NCBI RefSeq assembly: GCF_015767245.1
Contig: NZ_JADOTV010000001.1
Span: 248,001-312,000, forward strand
Length of the DNA: 64,000 nucleotides
Direction: 5' to 3'
Source of the DNA: Aureivirga sp. CE67
Lineage (GTDB): Bacteria; Bacteroidota; Bacteroidia; Flavobacteriales; Flavobacteriaceae
Shown here: piece by piece, positions 9,713 through 18,517 of the stretch
Position numbering within the stretch: position 1 is the stretch's first letter
How the letters are laid out: each line of letters begins with the position of its first letter
Program-made: the position numbers and the translations under genes
The notes under the pieces: generated by a model
Database searches by the model: none
Told to the model about the DNA's origin: nothing
What the model saw: the letters and a program-made list of their open reading frames with translations, nothing else

Positions 9713-10754
9713 TCATTTTTACCATTGGTAATTTCACATAAAAAACTTCTTCAGTTTCTTGTATTTCTATAGCTTTATTGAACAAAAGTAAAAACTGTTC
9801 GTTCAAATTTTTTAAAGCTACACCATTCGTTTTCTTTTTTCTTTTTAGAGCTATTTTATTATTTTCTACTTTAATTCCTTTCTTCCAATAAACACGGATT
9901 TTCACAGGATTTTTAGAAGTTCCTAAATTATGTAAAATCGCATTTTCAATCAGAATTTGCAAACAAAAAGGCGGCACATGCAAAGTAAGTTCTTTTATAG
10001 AATCATCAATCTCTAACTGATAATAATCCTGATATTTTTCTTCCATCAGCTTAAAATAATTCTCTGCAAAAATCAATTCTTCTTGCAGCGAAATCAATTG
10101 CTTATCCGAATTTACAAGTGAAAAGCGATACACTTCCGAAAATCGACCTAAGAAAACTGAAGCCTTGTCCGGGTCTTCAATAATTAAAACATCTAACACA
10201 TTTAAATTATTAAAAAGAAAATGCGGATTTAACTGATTTTGTAATTGCTGAATTTTACTTTTCGCATCACTCATTTTATAAGCATTCATCAACTTTCTAT
10301 AGTTTTTACTATCCATAAAATACAGATAAGCCAAAGAAAATCCTCCGAAAATAAAGAAATCCACTACTCGATATAAATTCAAAAAAATCACCTGATTCCA
10401 AGATTCAAAATTTCGATCAAAAGTGTTGAAAATAAAAGAAATTAAAAGCGCAAACAGATTATAATAAATCATATAACCAATAAATCCAATTCCAAAATAC
10501 TTTAGATATTTTTTTAGAGAAGGAAATTCGTCTTTCGATTTCTTTTCAATTTTTTTCTTAATAATCGCAATCAATGAAAAAATAATAACTCCTTGCAAAA
10601 AAATCCAAAAAGGCGCATCAATATGAAAAGGAATATTCTCCCAAGATCCACGAGAAATTTTCAGAATATTGTTCAGATTTATAATCCATGCGAAAACAAA
10701 TAAAAAAAGTAAAAAATATCGGTATTTTTTAAAATAACTAAAAACGTTTTTCAT
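9699..10754 (-). CDS. LytS/YehU-type sensor histidine kinase
   Basis: I chose the ATG at 10754 (MKNVFSYFKKYRYFLLF); the frame extends 36 bases upstream but only with a non-ATG codon. About four hydrophobic segments occupy the first 160 residues. They are followed by the His_kinase box QLQNQLNPHFLFNNLNVLD with the phospho-accepting His, and a degenerate ATP-binding part with an N-box (QILIENAILHN) and TNGVALKNLNEQF. This is the standard Bacteroidota arrangement of an integral membrane kinase without a periplasmic sensor domain. It phosphorylates the LytTR regulator whose gene overlaps its 3' end. The signal sensed is unknown. Confidence 0.92.
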   Translation of the reverse strand: MKNVFSYFKKYRYFLLFLFVFAWIINLNNILKISRGSWENIPFHIDAPFWIFLQGVIIFSLIAIIKKKIEKKSKDEFPSLKKYLKYFGIGFIGYMIYYNLFALLISFIFNTFDRNFESWNQVIFLNLYRVVDFFIFGGFSLAYLYFMDSKNYRKLMNAYKMSDAKSKIQQLQNQLNPHFLFNNLNVLDVLIIEDPDKASVFLGRFSEVYRFSLVNSDKQLISLQEELIFAENYFKLMEEKYQDYYQLEIDDSIKELTLHVPPFCLQILIENAILHNLGTSKNPVKIRVYWKKGIKVENNKIALKRKKKTNGVALKNLNEQFLLLFNKAIEIQETEEVFYVKLPMVKMNEYV

Positions 10755-10764
10755 CTTTTTGAGT

Positions 10765-10811
10765 AAAAAAATTAGCAATTGCAACCACAAAATCTGAGTT
10801 ACAATTGCTAA
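10765..10811 (-). terminator. Terminator of the minus-strand gene ending at 10821
   Basis: Inverted repeat TTAGCAATTG / CAATTGCTAA (10-bp arms, 20-nt loop), followed on the minus strand by seven T residues. It separates the membrane-anchored protein gene from the kinase gene. Confidence 0.7.
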
Positions 10812-10820
10812 AATAAGTTA

Positions 10821-11564
10821 TTAATTAGGCCAAGAACCAACTGTGTTTCCTTTTTCGTCGAAAGCTAATAATTTCACTTCATTATTATGATCTACACAAA
10901 ATTTCGCTCTCGGATTTCCTTTTTCATCAAACAAGAATAATCCATTTTGGTTTCCAGGAAACTGTCCTAAAGCAACTCGTCTCACACTTGAAAAATGTCC
11001 TTGTTCCTTCAGTTCTTTATATCTTTTTCTTTTTAATTCAGGATCTTTAATCGCACTTAATTCTGCACTTAATCTTCGCAATTCCTCTTGTGATTCGCTG
11101 TCACTTCGGTCATTAAACACCAAAGAATTATATTTTCTTCGATCTCCGTCAACTTCACTATCTGTAGAAAGTAATTGCATCACCTGATCTCCATTATACT
11201 GATCATAAGTCAGCGAAAGTCCCGCAGAATGTCCTCTTTCGTTTTTCGCTCCGTCATAAATAAATCCTCCACATTCTATTCCGTCTTCATTGAAAAACAA
11301 CATTCCTGCTCGCTTTTTTCGATCATGGTTGTTATTTCCATTAATCGTATCTCCGCTAACTGGGAAATTTTCTACATTGGTAATCACCATTTTTACGGTT
11401 CCGTCATTTTCTACAATATTGATTCTTTCCACATCGATAGTTCCAAATTTTTGGTTGAAAGGATTCCCGTTTTTAAATGCGAAAGACATAAAAGCAAAAA
11501 TTCCGATTCCAACTGATACTGCAAATGTTCTTAAAAAAATTAATTCTCTCTTTTGATTTTTCAT
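10821..11564 (-). CDS. Membrane-anchored conserved hypothetical protein next to LytTR system
   Basis: The chosen ATG at 11564 gives MKNQKRELIFLRTFAVSVG and one N-terminal membrane anchor (about residues 11-30, IGIFAFMSFAFKNG). The rest is soluble: FGTIDVERINIVENDGTVK, a Gly/Arg stretch (RKKRAGMLFFNEDGIECGG), SLTYDQYNGDQVMQL, a charged helix around residues 155-190 and a C-terminal part with NQNGLFLFDEKGNPRAKFCV. The 'F..IDVERINI...DG' and 'AGM.FFN..G.ECGG' motifs recur in uncharacterised Bacteroidota proteins that I remember close to LytTR regulators. It has its own terminator before the kinase gene. No catalytic function is apparent. Confidence 0.7.
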   Translation of the reverse strand: MKNQKRELIFLRTFAVSVGIGIFAFMSFAFKNGNPFNQKFGTIDVERINIVENDGTVKMVITNVENFPVSGDTINGNNNHDRKKRAGMLFFNEDGIECGGFIYDGAKNERGHSAGLSLTYDQYNGDQVMQLLSTDSEVDGDRRKYNSLVFNDRSDSESQEELRRLSAELSAIKDPELKRKRYKELKEQGHFSSVRRVALGQFPGNQNGLFLFDEKGNPRAKFCVDHNNEVKLLAFDEKGNTVGSWPN

Positions 11565-11726
11565 GATATATATGGTTTTGTTTTTTATTTCTGAAATCAA
11601 AAGTAGAACAGAACCTACAATTCAAAAACGCATTTCTGATGAACCAAGGAAAAAATAATATGAATCAAGGAAATTTTCTGTTGAAGTATTTTTTAGAAAA
11701 AGTAAAAATTTTGAAGATAAATATTT

Positions 11727-11855
11727 GGGCGCTCCATACCTTTCTTTTTTTATCAAAAAAGAAAAAATGTCGGGCTTTCGGCAGTCGCTTTTTGGCTGCA
11801 AAAATGCAGGCAGCCAAAAGAGCTCCAACAAATGCCTCTATCCCTAGCGCAGTTT
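11727..11855 (+). repeat. Intergenic repeat A, copy 1 (inverted partner at 45667-45795)
   Basis: About 129 bp, nearly identical to the reverse complement of 45667-45795. It begins GGGCGCTCCATACC and ends CCCTAGCGCAGTTT. It contains a hairpin TTTTGGCTGC / GCAGCCAAAA and a nested CTGC-AAAAAT-GCAG, so it can fold in two ways. Short open frames across it are not coding. It occupies the 445-nt gap between the membrane-anchored protein and MFS genes, which otherwise shows only the palindromic repeat at 11895. Confidence 0.85.
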
Positions 11856-11894
11856 CAAGGTAAATTGAAATTTCACGTTTAATGTAGAATAATA

Positions 11895-11927
11895 AATTCC
11901 CCTCTCGAGAGGGGCTAGGGGGTGTGT
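11895..11927 (+). repeat. CCCCTCTYRAGAGGGG palindromic repeat, copy 1
   Basis: A perfect 16-bp palindrome CCCCTCTCGAGAGGGG followed by CTAGGGGGTGTGT. The same unit occurs at 13627 (inverted), 24310, 41418 (split) and 57250 (inverted). Confidence 0.9.
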
Positions 11928-12009
11928 ATTTAAACTACCTTAACATAAGTTTTGATAAATTCAATTTCAACAGTTAATAGAATTTTATTCCACACAATCA
12001 CTGCTATTT

Positions 12010-13239
12010 TCACGTTTCCGTATAATCCAAATCTTTTCCAAAACTCTCTTTCAGTTTCCAATTTGAAATTACAGAGATTATTAAACAAATAACAGAAAGA
12101 ATAATCACGGTATGAATCACACCAAAAGTTGGTTTTAAACTTTGATAAGCTATAAAGAAGAAAATCAGAATTCCACGAACGATATTTGGAGCAGAAACGG
12201 TTGCTGTAGCTCTAAGATTTGTTCCAAAATTTTCGGAAGTTGTAATTAAAAACAAAGCCCAGAATCCTGCAATAATTCCACTAATCAGAGATAAAGCATA
12301 ATACAATGTTGTAGTACTGAAAACATCACTTAAAGTCAAAATCATTAAAATAAATAATCCTGTAGTCAAAAGACGAATTACTTTTTTCCTTGATTTTAAA
12401 TAAAAACTCAAAGGCCCACTGAACAAATCTCCAATTGCATTTCCTACAAAATACCATAACACACAAACTCCTACTTCTACTGGCTGCTCGAAACCTAAAG
12501 CTTTTGTCATTTCATTTGCTAAGAAAATAAACATCCCATAGAAAAACTGAATTGGCACGGCAACTCCTAAACAAAATAAGTATTTATGAAAAATCTCTTT
12601 TCGAAAAAAAAGCAATTTTAAACTTCCAAGATGTGTTTCTTCCAGCGTATTTTTTGTTTTTTCAAAAAGATGTGAATCCAAAAATCTTGCACGAGCAAAA
12701 AGAAGTAAAAATCCTAAAACACCTCCAATGAAAAGAGCTGTTCTCCAAGTAGTATAATCATAAACTAAAAATGCTAAAGAACCTCCTAGAAGACCAATTC
12801 CTGTAATGAGCGAAGTAGCATAACTTCGGTGTTTTTTTTTCACAGTTTCTGCCATCAGCGTAATTCCTGCTCCCAACTCTCCTGCAAGACCAAAACCTGC
12901 TAAAAACCGAAGAATCATATACATTTCTATATGATGAACAAAAGCATTTAAAAGCGTGGCTGTTGAATAAATAAAAATAGAAGTGAAAAGAATATTTTTT
13001 CTTCCCCATTTATCCCCAAGAACTCCAAAAACAAAACCTCCGAGAATCATTCCTATCAATTGCAGATTGATAATCCATGTTCCTTGTACAGATATTTCTT
13101 GTGCATTTAAACCCAAATCTTGTAAACTTTCCACACGAAGAATTCCAAAAATTGCAATATCATAGACATCTACCAAATAACCAAACATAGCAATCAAAAC
13201 TGGTAAACTAAACAGAGAATGTTCTTGATGTTGTTTCAT
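12010..13239 (-). CDS. Major facilitator superfamily (MFS) transporter
   Basis: This 409-residue protein has about 12 hydrophobic segments and the MFS loop 2-3 signature (FGVLGDKWGRKNILFTS). The first segment carries an acidic pair (LVDVYDIAIFG), and the helix 4-5 region (RFLAGFGLAGELGAGITLMA) resembles the sialate:H+/metabolite:H+ symporter branch (SHS/MHS). It should import or export a small, probably anionic, metabolite; the substrate is not readable. It stands alone on the minus strand between two repeat-rich intergenic regions. Confidence 0.9.
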   Translation of the reverse strand: MKQHQEHSLFSLPVLIAMFGYLVDVYDIAIFGILRVESLQDLGLNAQEISVQGTWIINLQLIGMILGGFVFGVLGDKWGRKNILFTSIFIYSTATLLNAFVHHIEMYMILRFLAGFGLAGELGAGITLMAETVKKKHRSYATSLITGIGLLGGSLAFLVYDYTTWRTALFIGGVLGFLLLFARARFLDSHLFEKTKNTLEETHLGSLKLLFFRKEIFHKYLFCLGVAVPIQFFYGMFIFLANEMTKALGFEQPVEVGVCVLWYFVGNAIGDLFSGPLSFYLKSRKKVIRLLTTGLFILMILTLSDVFSTTTLYYALSLISGIIAGFWALFLITTSENFGTNLRATATVSAPNIVRGILIFFFIAYQSLKPTFGVIHTVIILSVICLIISVISNWKLKESFGKDLDYTET

Positions 13240-13270
13240 AATTAAAAAATCATTTTCAAAACATTAGTTT

Positions 13271-13459
13271 GTTCATTTTTTTCTTGATAAAAAAACGAAC
13301 CAAAAAAATCAAGACTTAATTTTTAAAATCAAAAAATCTACAAATTTTGAAAAAGACTCAAAAAAACTCGCTGTCACTCAAACAATTTCTCGTCTATTTT
13401 TTTCAAAATTCTTGATTTTTACAATTTTAAAAATAGGTCAATTAAATTTCGTTAAACAT
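13271..13459 (-). repeat. Intergenic repeat C, long copy with large hairpin
   Basis: About 190 bp beginning GTTCATTTTTTTCTTGATAA and AACGAACCAAAAAAATCAAG, then a long imperfect inverted repeat: TTTTAAAATCAAAAAATC, CAAATTTTGAAAAA in one arm, TTTTTTTCAAAATTCTTG, ATTTTTACAATTTTAAAAAT in the other, with the loop around CTCGCTGTCACTC. A shortened copy in the opposite orientation lies at 53400-53497. The rest of the 13240-13671 gap is AT-rich without a recognised gene. Confidence 0.8.
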
Positions 13460-13626
13460 TTAATTTAAAGCTTAGCATCTAAAAGTTAGATTTCAATTAT
13501 ATGCTTTAAAAAGGTTAAAAATTTGATTCTTTAAGTTAATGAAATATGTTTTTTAATAAAAGATAAAATTTTGAAAATGAACAAACATTATCACGTTTGG
13601 TATTTTGTCCAAATATTTAATTTAAA

Positions 13627-13658
13627 ACACACCCCTAGCCCCTCTCAAGAGGGGAATT
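13627..13658 (-). repeat. CCCCTCTYRAGAGGGG palindromic repeat, copy 2
   Basis: Inverted relative to copy 1: ACACACCCCTAGCCCCTCTC, then AAGAGGGGAATT. On the minus strand the flank past GTGTGT (about 13580-13626) resembles the flank of copy 3 at 24341, sharing a CCAAAYGTGATAAYGT block, so this element may be longer than the palindrome. Confidence 0.85.
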
Positions 13659-13671
13659 TGAAAATGAATAT

Positions 13672-14571
13672 TTAATCACAATTACAAGAACCTATAAATT
13701 CAAAATTTGGATCATCAGAAGGTAGTACGACCGAATTCATAATTTCTGTTCTTGTTTTATAAACTCCTTTTTCAAAAGTTACCATTCCGTCTGCTGCATA
13801 ATTGGTTCCTGAAATCCATTGGGAATAATCATCACAATCTTCATCTAACATCGGAAAATTTCCTTCAGAAACTGGTCCCAAATTTTCCCAAAGACTACTA
13901 TTCGGTGGGGTAAAATAACTTGAAACTTCGATGGAATTTTTATAAATCATCGATTCATACTCTACATACGAATTTTCATAATAAAGTTGTACTTCATTCC
14001 AACTAGGAACGCCACTTATACACGGACAAAAACTAGGATCTTGAATTTTATTACAATCATATTGTACCTTAATAACACCATGATCGTATTGAATTTTCTT
14101 ATTTACATCATCTCCTTTTACTGGCTTATTTTCATAAAATAAATTATAATCCAAAATACCCAAAGAATCTGTAAGTGGGAAAATATAAATCGTAAAAACT
14201 CTATTTATACTTCCGATATCATCTAAGTTTAAAGATGCTGAAGTTGTATTTTCATCTGTTGTTACTACATGAAAAATATGTCCTGTTCCAGCAATAGCAT
14301 CATATTCTCCATTTCCAAAAATAACTTGAAAACCTCCAAAAGATGGATAATCTGAAGTGAAAGACCATTCTACAACTACATTATTTCCATCATATTCATA
14401 ATAAATATTTTCGAGATCAACTCTGGTAGTAAAAAAAACAGCAGAACCTAACTGACTCATATCAATTCTTGCTTCGTTTTCTTTAATCATTGGCATATTG
14501 GAAGTATCATCGTCTGTAGCACAAGAAAAAAACAAAACACAGATAAATAATAAAGGTAAAATTGACTTCAT
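13672..14571 (-). CDS. Lipoprotein with C-terminal carbohydrate-binding-like repeats (tandem paralogue, full length)
   Basis: The 299-residue product starts with a lipoprotein signal peptide (MKSILPLLFICVLFFSC, lipobox Cys17). Residues 18-170 form a beta-rich domain shared with the neighbouring gene at 14712-15221; the first 41 residues are identical. From about residue 170 it has an extra Cys-rich tail with two similar units, NSYVEYESMIYKNSIE ... SSLWENLGPV and SGTNYAADGMVTFEKGVYKT, which recall carbohydrate-binding modules of the CBM5/12 type. It is likely anchored in the outer membrane. The neighbouring copy lacks this tail. The function is unknown and the CBM resemblance is tentative. Confidence 0.75.
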   Translation of the reverse strand: MKSILPLLFICVLFFSCATDDDTSNMPMIKENEARIDMSQLGSAVFFTTRVDLENIYYEYDGNNVVVEWSFTSDYPSFGGFQVIFGNGEYDAIAGTGHIFHVVTTDENTTSASLNLDDIGSINRVFTIYIFPLTDSLGILDYNLFYENKPVKGDDVNKKIQYDHGVIKVQYDCNKIQDPSFCPCISGVPSWNEVQLYYENSYVEYESMIYKNSIEVSSYFTPPNSSLWENLGPVSEGNFPMLDEDCDDYSQWISGTNYAADGMVTFEKGVYKTRTEIMNSVVLPSDDPNFEFIGSCNCD

Positions 14572-14695
14572 GATTTTATTTTTGAGATTAAAAAAAGCTG
14601 AAATATTGAAATTTTAACTCTTGTATAAATTTACAAAAACCTAAAACCGTCTTTTCTGAAAGAATTATTAAAAAGATTTTTATTGAAATCTAAAA
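14064..14695. repeat. 632-bp tandem duplication, copy A (copy B 14715-15346)
   Basis: The first 169 codons of the lipoprotein gene, its upstream region (CTAAAACCGTCTTTTCTGAA is identical in both) and the last 16 nt of the upstream outer membrane protein gene (TTTTAGATTTCAATAA on the minus strand) recur in the neighbouring unit. The stranded gene end at 14680-14695 marks the duplication junction. Confidence 0.88.
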
Positions 14696-14711
14696 AAACT
14701 TCTTTTTCAAA

Positions 14712-15221
14712 TTATACTTTAATTTCTCCATGATCGAAATAAATTTTCTTGTTTATTCCATCTCCTTTTACAGGTTTATTTTCATAAAACAAATTATAAT
14801 CTAAAACTCCCTGAGACTCTCCAACAGGAAAAATATAAATAGTAAAAACTCTATCTATAGTTCCGAAAGTATCTAGATTTAAAACTCCTGTTGTTGTGAA
14901 TTCATCGGTTGTATCTACATCAAAAACATGTCCTGTTCCCGCATAAACATCATAATTTTCATTACCAAAAACCACTCGAAATCCACCAAAATTAGGATAA
15001 TTTGAAGTATACGTCCACTCTACAATTAAATCATTTTTCTCATTGTCATAGAAAATTCGCCTTAAATCTACTCTTGTAGTGAAATATTCCACAGAGTTTA
15101 ACTGACTCATATCAATTCTTGCTTCGTTTTCTTTAATCATTGGCATGTTGGAAGTATCATCGTCTGTAGCACAAGAAAAAAACAAAACACAGATAAATAA
15201 TAAAGGTAAAATTGACTTCAT
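14712..15221 (-). CDS. Lipoprotein, short tandem paralogue lacking the C-terminal tail
   Basis: The 169-residue product has the same lipoprotein signal and first 41 residues as the 13672-14571 gene, followed by diverged but clearly homologous sequence (RVDLRRIFYDNEKNDLIVEW against RVDLENIYYEYDGNNVVVEW) ending NKKIYFDHGEIKV. It stops exactly where the longer paralogue continues into its Cys-rich carbohydrate-binding-like tail, so it is a truncated product of the tandem duplication. Divergence between the copies in the beta-rich domain but identity in the signal region suggests either old duplication with local gene conversion or selection on the N-terminus. It may still be expressed, since the upstream region is intact. 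Confidence 0.7.
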   Translation of the reverse strand: MKSILPLLFICVLFFSCATDDDTSNMPMIKENEARIDMSQLNSVEYFTTRVDLRRIFYDNEKNDLIVEWTYTSNYPNFGGFRVVFGNENYDVYAGTGHVFDVDTTDEFTTTGVLNLDTFGTIDRVFTIYIFPVGESQGVLDYNLFYENKPVKGDGINKKIYFDHGEIKV

Positions 15222-15330
15222 GATTTTATTTTTGAGATTTAAAAAAAGCTGAAATCTTAAAATTCCAACTCTTATATAAATTTACAAAAACCTAAAACCG
15301 TCTTTTCTGAAAGAATTATTAAAAAAATTT

Positions 15331-16113
15331 TTATTGAAATCTAAAAGTCATACCAAGATTAAAAGAAGTAACATCTATTGTTTCAAAATAATTCTGATAA
15401 TTCACTCCAATCTGCGGATAAATATGAAAATTATCTTTTTTATAAACCAAATAATCCACTTTCATTTCTAGTTCTTGTCTAAAAGTTGCATCGTTATCTG
15501 TTGCTCTTCGATATACACAGCTCCAATTCACTTTTTGCTGAGACATACGCCAATCAAAACCAGTTGAATATTCAAAATACGTTTCTTCAGGACTAAAAAG
15601 ATAACTAAAACCAATACCAAAAAATGGCTGAAAACCTTTGATTGGAAGTTTAACTTTTAGAATTTGCCAATCAAGAGTTGCTAAATCTCCTGTGTTGTCT
15701 TTTAAATAAGAATATCGAAACTCGGATGCGAAAATTCCCCAGTTCCCTTGTATTTTTGGTTGGGTTAAAAAATAATCATTTGGAAAACCATAAGCTAAAG
15801 GAGTGTTAATTTCCAAAGAAACATATTCTGGATGTAAATGTTTTTGATCTAAAGTATGTTCTTGACCAGCATCTACCGCTAAAACTGTTACATAACCTAT
15901 TCCGTAAAGTATTTCTGCAAAAAATTCTGCGATGATACTTTCTCCAACTGTAGTTCCAGAACTTCTAGAACTTTTACTCGAAGAACTCCCTGACTTTTCA
16001 TTATCTAATTCCGCTTGAATATCAACCTTTTCTTTGATTTCAGATACTTGTCCAATAGCAATATTTGTTGTTAAAAAAATAGACAATAATGTGTATTTTA
16101 ATATTCTTTTCAT
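15331..16113 (-). CDS. Probable outer membrane beta-barrel protein
   Basis: The 260-residue protein has a signal peptide (MKRILKYTLLSIFLTTNIAIG, cut near residue 21), a low-complexity Ser/Arg stretch (GSSSSKSSRSSGTT), a hydrophobic patch (IIAEFFAEILYGIGYVTVLA) and then alternating amphipathic strands (GNWGIFASEFRYSYLKD, FQPFFGIGFSYLFSP, FHIYPQIGVNYQNYF). It ends in FNLGMTFRFQ, whose near-terminal Phe and alternation are typical of an outer membrane barrel. No family was recognised. It is the gene whose 3' end was copied in the tandem duplication downstream. Confidence 0.65.
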   Translation of the reverse strand: MKRILKYTLLSIFLTTNIAIGQVSEIKEKVDIQAELDNEKSGSSSSKSSRSSGTTVGESIIAEFFAEILYGIGYVTVLAVDAGQEHTLDQKHLHPEYVSLEINTPLAYGFPNDYFLTQPKIQGNWGIFASEFRYSYLKDNTGDLATLDWQILKVKLPIKGFQPFFGIGFSYLFSPEETYFEYSTGFDWRMSQQKVNWSCVYRRATDNDATFRQELEMKVDYLVYKKDNFHIYPQIGVNYQNYFETIDVTSFNLGMTFRFQ

Positions 16114-16538
16114 AAAAAATTATTTTTCACACATTTTATCAAATACTAAGCCAAGGGTGATAAAATATTTTATGAGTTTTATTTTCAGTTTTTAAAATTT
16201 TAATCGAAGAAAATATTTTTTAAAACAAAAAATCAACTTTTGATAATTTTAGAAAATTTCGTACATGTTTTATTCAAATTGACACGCAAATTTTTACTAA
16301 AAACTAAAAAAAACTATCATTTTGTCATAACAAAACCTATCATTTCCGACACAATGTCATAAAAACCGTTTTGGTATTTTCTTTGACTAAAAGCTAATCG
16401 TGTTTCGAAAACAAAAACACAGAAATCTCGAAGGAGATACATTCAGAATAAAATTTTATTGGTTTTTGTAGATTTTACATACCCATAACTGAATGACATT
16501 ATAAATTTGAATTAAAAAATTAAAAGAAAATATAAATT
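16114..16538 (+). promoter_or_regulatory. 425-nt leader region of htpG with GACA-N3-TGTC palindrome
   Basis: There is no gene in this gap. At 16348-16358 is the inverted repeat GACA-CAA-TGTC, preceded by a related TATCATTTTGTCATAA about 40 bp upstream, followed by TTTTGGTATTTTCTTTGAC. A TAAATTTG core sits at 16502-16509, about 30 bp before the htpG ATG. The tandem TATCATTT...TGTCATAA blocks look like operators for a heat-shock type regulator; this is inference from position upstream of a chaperone gene. Confidence 0.4.
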
Positions 16539-18437
16539 ATGGCTACAGGAAATATTAATGTAACAGCGGAAAATATTTTCCCTATTATTAAAAAGTTCTT
16601 ATACTCTGATCACGAAATCTTTTTACGTGAGTTAATTTCAAATGCAACGGATGCAACTTTGAAATTGAAACATCTTTCTAAACTTGGAGAAGTTAAAGGA
16701 GAAATCGGAGAGCCTATCTTAGAAGTAAAAGTTGACAAAGACGCAAAGGAAATCCGTATTATCGACCAAGGAATTGGAATGACAGGAGAAGAAGTGGAAA
16801 AATACATCAACCAAGTTGCTTTTTCTGGTGCGGAAGAATTTGTTGAAAAATATAAGGATAAAGTAGAAGATTCTGGAATCATCGGTCATTTCGGGCTTGG
16901 ATTCTATTCTGCTTTCATGGTTGCTGATAGAGTGGAGATTTTCACAAAATCTTTCCAAGAAGGTTCTAAAGCAGTTCGTTGGGAATGTGACGGAAGTCCA
17001 CAATATACTTTAGAAGAAACGGACAAAGCAGATAGAGGAACAGAAATCGTTTTACACATTGCAGAAGATTCTGAAGAGTTTTTAGATAAGGCTAAAATTG
17101 AAGGACTTTTATCTAAATACAACAAGTTTATGCCGATTCCAATTAAGTTTGGAACTCGTGAAGAAACTATCAAATCTGAGGAGCCAGTTGCAGAAGGTGA
17201 AGAGCCAAAAGAAGAAAAAGTTGTTGTTGACAATTTCATCAACAATCCAAACCCAGCTTGGACAAAAAAACCTAGCGAATTAGAAGATGAAGATTATAAA
17301 AACTTCTATCGTGAGCTTTATCCAATGCAATTTGAGGAGCCTTTATTCCACATTCACTTAAACGTGGATTATCCGTTTAACTTAACAGGAATTCTTTATT
17401 TCCCTAAGTTAACGAAGAACATGGATCCTCAAAAAGATAAAATCCAATTATACCAAAACCAAGTTTTCGTAACGGATAATGTAGAAGGAATTGTTCCTGA
17501 TTTCTTACAAATGTTACGTGGTGTGATTGATTCTCCAGATATTCCATTAAACGTTTCTCGTTCTTACCTACAAGCTGATGGAGCTGTAAAGAAAATTTCT
17601 AGTTACATCACTCGTAAAGTTGCGGATAAATTAGCTTCTCTTTTCAAAAATGATAGAAAATCTTTCGAAGAAAAGTGGGATGATATCAAAGTAATTATCG
17701 AGTATGGAATGTTATCTGAAGAAAAATTCTTCGAGAAAGCACAAAAATTCGCTTTATATCCAACTGTAGATGGTGAGTATTTCATTTTTGATGAATTAAT
17801 TGAAAAAATCAAAGACAACCAAACAGATAAAGATGGAAAAACTGTAGTTCTTTATGCTTCTGATAAGAAAGCTCAACACAGTTTCATCGAGGCTGCAAAA
17901 GCGAAAAACTATGAAGTTCTTTTATTAGATTCTCCAATTGTTTCTCACTTGATTCAAAAATTAGAATCTACTAAAGAAAATGTATCATTCGTTCGTGTAG
18001 ATGGAGATCATATTGATAATTTAATCAAGAAAGATGAAAATGTTGTAAGTAAACTTTCTGAAGAAGAACAAGAAACTTTAAAACCAATCATTGAAGCAAA
18101 TGTTCCTAAAGAAAACTATACTGTACAATTAGAAGCAATGGATTCTAATGCAAATCCATTTATCATTACAATTCCAGAATTTATGCGTCGTATGAAAGAA
18201 ATGAGCGCTACTGGTGGTGGTGGAATGTTCGGAATGGGGAACATGCCAGAAATGTACAATTTAGTTGTAAATACAAACAATGACATGGTTGCATCTATTT
18301 TAAATGAAAAAGATGAGACTGTACAAAAAGAATTAATTAAACAAGGATTTGATTTAGCAAAACTTTCTCAAAACCTTTTACATGGTGAAGAATTAACCAA
18401 CTTCATCAAAAGAAGCTTTGAAATGATCAAGAAATAA
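16539..18437 (+). CDS. htpG: Molecular chaperone HtpG (Hsp90)
   Basis: The 632-residue protein has the GHKL ATPase N-domain: FLRELISNATDATLKLKHL with the catalytic Glu and Mg-binding Asn, DQGIGMTGEEV with the adenine-binding Asp, and the lid GHFGLGFYSAFMVAD. The middle domain includes NVSRSYLQADGAVKKIS with the ATP-contacting Arg. The C-terminal dimerisation domain holds a Gly/Met-rich patch (TGGGGMFGMGNMPEMYN). The length and order match bacterial HtpG. It is a cytosolic ATP-dependent chaperone for client folding and stress tolerance. An acidic loop (SEEPVAEGEEPKEEK) between N and middle domains resembles the charged linker. It is monocistronic, with a terminator after it. Confidence 0.97.
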   Translation: MATGNINVTAENIFPIIKKFLYSDHEIFLRELISNATDATLKLKHLSKLGEVKGEIGEPILEVKVDKDAKEIRIIDQGIGMTGEEVEKYINQVAFSGAEEFVEKYKDKVEDSGIIGHFGLGFYSAFMVADRVEIFTKSFQEGSKAVRWECDGSPQYTLEETDKADRGTEIVLHIAEDSEEFLDKAKIEGLLSKYNKFMPIPIKFGTREETIKSEEPVAEGEEPKEEKVVVDNFINNPNPAWTKKPSELEDEDYKNFYRELYPMQFEEPLFHIHLNVDYPFNLTGILYFPKLTKNMDPQKDKIQLYQNQVFVTDNVEGIVPDFLQMLRGVIDSPDIPLNVSRSYLQADGAVKKISSYITRKVADKLASLFKNDRKSFEEKWDDIKVIIEYGMLSEEKFFEKAQKFALYPTVDGEYFIFDELIEKIKDNQTDKDGKTVVLYASDKKAQHSFIEAAKAKNYEVLLLDSPIVSHLIQKLESTKENVSFVRVDGDHIDNLIKKDENVVSKLSEEEQETLKPIIEANVPKENYTVQLEAMDSNANPFIITIPEFMRRMKEMSATGGGGMFGMGNMPEMYNLVVNTNNDMVASILNEKDETVQKELIKQGFDLAKLSQNLLHGEELTNFIKRSFEMIKK

Positions 18438-18470
18438 GCTTTTGACAACATATATTTGAATTAAAAACTA

Positions 18471-18498
18471 AAAAAGCCATCGTAATTGATGGCTTTTT
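18471..18498 (+). terminator. htpG terminator
   Basis: Perfect inverted repeat AAAAAGCCATC / GATGGCTTTTT with a 6-nt loop and T-run, between htpG and the convergent small gene. Confidence 0.85.
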
Positions 18499-18517
18499 TT
18501 ATGTCTTAAATGTTTCT

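Noticed and set aside
11622-11863. Two overlapping short open frames around repeat A copy 1
   Set aside because: Both run across the non-coding repeat, and the repeat's second copy does not keep the frames.
16370-16386. Sigma-54-like sequence TTGG...TTTGA upstream of htpG
   Set aside because: The spacing to the second element is off by one from GG-N10-GC and the C is missing; kept only as part of the unresolved leader.
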